From Actinomadura atramentaria DSM 43919 (GTDB lineage: Bacteria; Actinomycetota; Actinomycetes; Streptosporangiales; Streptosporangiaceae): 64,000 nucleotides of DNA. This document shows, piece by piece, positions 62,396 through 64,000 of this stretch (its first letter is position 1; each line of letters begins with the position of its first letter). The notes beneath the pieces were generated by a model. The model worked only from the letters and a program-made list of their open reading frames with translations, was not told the origin of the DNA and did no database searches. The stretch covers positions 310,001 through 374,000 of the forward strand of contig NZ_KB907211.1 of NCBI RefSeq assembly GCF_000381885.1. Reading direction: 5' to 3'. Position numbers and translations under genes: made by a program.

Positions 62396-63043
62396 TCACA
62401 GCCGGTACCCCGCGCCCGTCACCGTCTCGATCACGGCCGGTTCGCCGAGTTTGCGGCGGAGCGTCGCCATCGTCACCCGGACGATGTTGCTGAACGGGTC
62501 CAGGTGCTCGTCCCACGCGCTCTCCAGCAGCCGCTCCGCGCTGACCACGCCGCCGTCCGCGCGCAGCAGCTCCTCCAGCACGCCGAACTCCTTGCGGGTC
62601 AGCCGGACGGGACGGCCGTCGCGGTGGACCGTCCGGCGGTGCGGGTCCAGGCGGACGCCCGCGCGCTCCAGCACCGGCGGCACCGGCGGCGCGGACCGGC
62701 GGCCGAGCGCCCTGATCCTTGCGACCAGCTCCGCGAACGCGAACGGCTTCGGCAGGTAGTCGTCCGCGCCGAGCGCCAGGCCGTCCACCCGGTCGGCGAC
62801 GCCGCCCGCCGCCGTCAGCATCAGCACCCGGCCCGGACCGCCCGCCAGCCCGCGGCACACGTCGTCGCCGTGGACCGTCGGCAGATCGCGGTCCAGCACG
62901 ACCACGTCGTACTGGACGTAGGCGGCGCGCTCCAGCGCCGCGTCCCCGTCGTACACGACGTCGACCGCCAGGGCCTCCTCGCGGAGGCCCCGGACGATCG
63001 CGTCGGCGAGCACCCGCTCGTCCTCCACGACCAGCACGCGCAT
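62396..63043 (-). CDS. OmpR/PhoB-family response regulator
   Basis: A 215-residue regulator. The receiver has VLVVEDERVLADAI, the phosphoacceptor Asp in YDVVVLDRDLPTVHG, the T in LMLTAAGG, and K in DDYLPKPFAF. The C-terminal winged helix is RLTRKEFGVLEELLRADGGVVSAERLLESAWDEHLDPFSNIVRVTMATLRRKLGEPAVIETVTGAGYRL, the OmpR type. It lies first in an operon with the histidine kinase. Confidence 0.95.
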   Translation of the reverse strand: MRVLVVEDERVLADAIVRGLREEALAVDVVYDGDAALERAAYVQYDVVVLDRDLPTVHGDDVCRGLAGGPGRVLMLTAAGGVADRVDGLALGADDYLPKPFAFAELVARIRALGRRSAPPVPPVLERAGVRLDPHRRTVHRDGRPVRLTRKEFGVLEELLRADGGVVSAERLLESAWDEHLDPFSNIVRVTMATLRRKLGEPAVIETVTGAGYRL

Positions 63044-63104
63044 GTCCGTCCCCTCCCCTGACCGGGACGAGCATCGCGTGCCGGGCGTTAAACCCCGATA
63101 AGGA

Positions 63105-64000
63105 TCAGAGCAGGTGGCACGTGTAGGTCACGGCCGCGGCCCCCGAGGGCGAGAACGCGACCGTGCCGCTGCCGCCCGCGCCCAGCGCGCAGCTCAGCGG
63201 GGCGAAGATGCGGACGGTGACCGTCGCGGACTGGCCGGAGCGCAGCGTCCCCCCGCCGCGCGCCGACATCCGGCCCGACACCCCGCGCACCGACCAGCGG
63301 ACCGTCCCGCCGCGCGCCGTCACCGTGATCCGGCACGACCCGCCGAGCGAGCTGGCGCGCACGCCCCGGCAGCCGTTGGAGCTGACGACCAGCGACCCGT
63401 GGCCGCCGGACCGCTTCTTCGGCGAGGTCTTCTTCTTGGGCGCGGGCTTCTTCTTGGGCTTGGACTTCGGCTCGTCCTTCGCCTTCTTCTTCTCCTTCGG
63501 CGTCGGGCTCGGCGTCGCGGACTCGCTCGGCACGGCCGGGCCCTGCGAGGCCACCGGCTCGCCCGTCGCCGGGGCGGCTCCGGTGCGCGGCGGGCCGCCG
63601 TCGCCGGGCATCAGCAGGACGGCGAGCAGGACGACGATCACGGCGGCCGTGCCCGCGACGAGCAGGAGGCGGGCCTGCTTGGGGCTGAGGCCGGCGGGGC
63701 GGCGCTTGTTCGGGGCGTCGCCGTCGTTTCCGTCGCCGCCGTCGCCGCCTGCGGGGGCAGCGAGGACGGCGGTGGCGTTGCCGCCTTCGTCGTCCTTGGG
63801 CGCGGCGTCGGGAACGACGACGGGCGTGCCGCCCAGGGGCGCGTCGGTGGAGGACGCCGCGGCGGGCGCGTCCACGACGGTGACGGGCGCGGTGGTCGAG
63901 GACGCGTCTCCGGCGGGCTCGTCCGGCGCGCTCTCGGACGCGGTGGCCGCACCGGCGACGGGGACGTCGTCGGACGCGGGGTCGTCGGCGGGCGCGTCCG
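63105..64000 (-). CDS. Membrane-anchored protein with Lys-rich stalk; 5' end outside window
   Basis: The frame is open to the right edge of the window, so the gene starts beyond it. The cytoplasmic part is Asp/Pro/Ala-rich and disordered. A membrane helix (ARLLLVAGTAAVIVVLLAVLL) is followed by a Ser/Thr/Pro/Lys stalk (PKEKKKAKDEPKSKPKKKPAPKKKTSPKKR). A small Cys-containing beta domain follows, from SLVVSSNGCRGV to VTYTCHLL. The layout resembles the extracytoplasmic sensor half of actinobacterial membrane proteins such as Ser/Thr kinases, but no kinase motif is in the visible part. The GTG at 63875 is probably internal. Confidence 0.7.
   Translation of the reverse strand, partial: DAPADDPASDDVPVAGAATASESAPDEPAGDASSTTAPVTVVDAPAAASSTDAPLGGTPVVVPDAAPKDDEGGNATAVLAAPAGGDGGDGNDGDAPNKRRPAGLSPKQARLLLVAGTAAVIVVLLAVLLMPGDGGPPRTGAAPATGEPVASQGPAVPSESATPSPTPKEKKKAKDEPKSKPKKKPAPKKKTSPKKRSGGHGSLVVSSNGCRGVRASSLGGSCRITVTARGGTVRWSVRGVSGRMSARGGGTLRSGQSATVTVRIFAPLSCALGAGGSGTVAFSPSGAAAVTYTCHLL

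Overview
The window is very GC-rich DNA with the gene style of a filamentous actinobacterium: many GTG and TTG starts, 4-bp ATGA/GTGA overlaps inside operons, hairpins without U-tracts after operons, and typical families (BldC-like, DUF397, MmyB-like, FprA, class F sortase). A Thermomonosporaceae/Actinomadura-like genome is the best guess, but no rRNA or other decisive marker is present.

Layout. 1-3.1 kb: the 3' part of an RNA-repair Pnkp gene, a zinc-ribbon protein, an APH-type kinase, a 12-bp repeat array and a BldC-like regulator. 3.3-12.4 kb: an accessory patchwork, visibly lower in GC in places, with an XRE regulator, NUDIX, DUF397, GntR, YdcF, gene remnants, a ~205-bp direct repeat, a tandem pair of AlkB-like Fe(II)/2OG dioxygenases, and an HTH-DUF4180 pair. 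12.4-16.9 kb: an NmrA-like reductase with a frameshifted MmyB-like regulator, a secreted serine peptidase next to a tiny protein that resembles its propeptide, and a glucose-dehydrogenase-like enzyme.

16.9-23.9 kb (minus strand) is the highlight: a compact cinnamycin/duramycin-type lanthipeptide cluster. Its precursor ends in CASTCSAGPFTFVCDGTTK. This keeps every ring-forming residue of cinnamycin, plus Ser6 and Lys19 for lysinoalanine and Asp15 for hydroxylation, but changes five other positions. The gene order is lysinoalanine-synthase-like gene, precursor, LanM, CinX-like hydroxylase candidate, then one ORF that fuses the ABC ATPase and permease. An atypical tRNA(CAU) gene lies beside it.

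24.4-30.2 kb is a cellobiose uptake and hydrolysis operon (cebE-cebF-cebG-bglC, then cebR) with a perfect 16-bp CebR-type operator. 30.5-40.1 kb holds a small secreted protein, a Vms1-like release factor candidate, an MscS channel, and an Entner-Doudoroff operon (edd-glk-eda) facing a ROK regulator. It also holds an unusual LuxR-type regulator and a padR-DUF1707 pair. 40.4-47.8 kb: aconitase, an SDR/TetR/aldo-keto reductase locus, a TSUP transporter, Mug and an ASCH-like protein. 48-64 kb: class F sortase with a likely surface substrate, idi and dxs (isoprenoid supply), FprA, an APC transporter, the fadBA beta-oxidation pair, an acyl-CoA synthetase, a two-component system, and the 3' part of a membrane protein gene.

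A theme across the window is degenerate tandem repeats with a 12-bp period at six or more loci. They lie both between genes and inside coding linkers, where a 12-bp unit preserves the reading frame.
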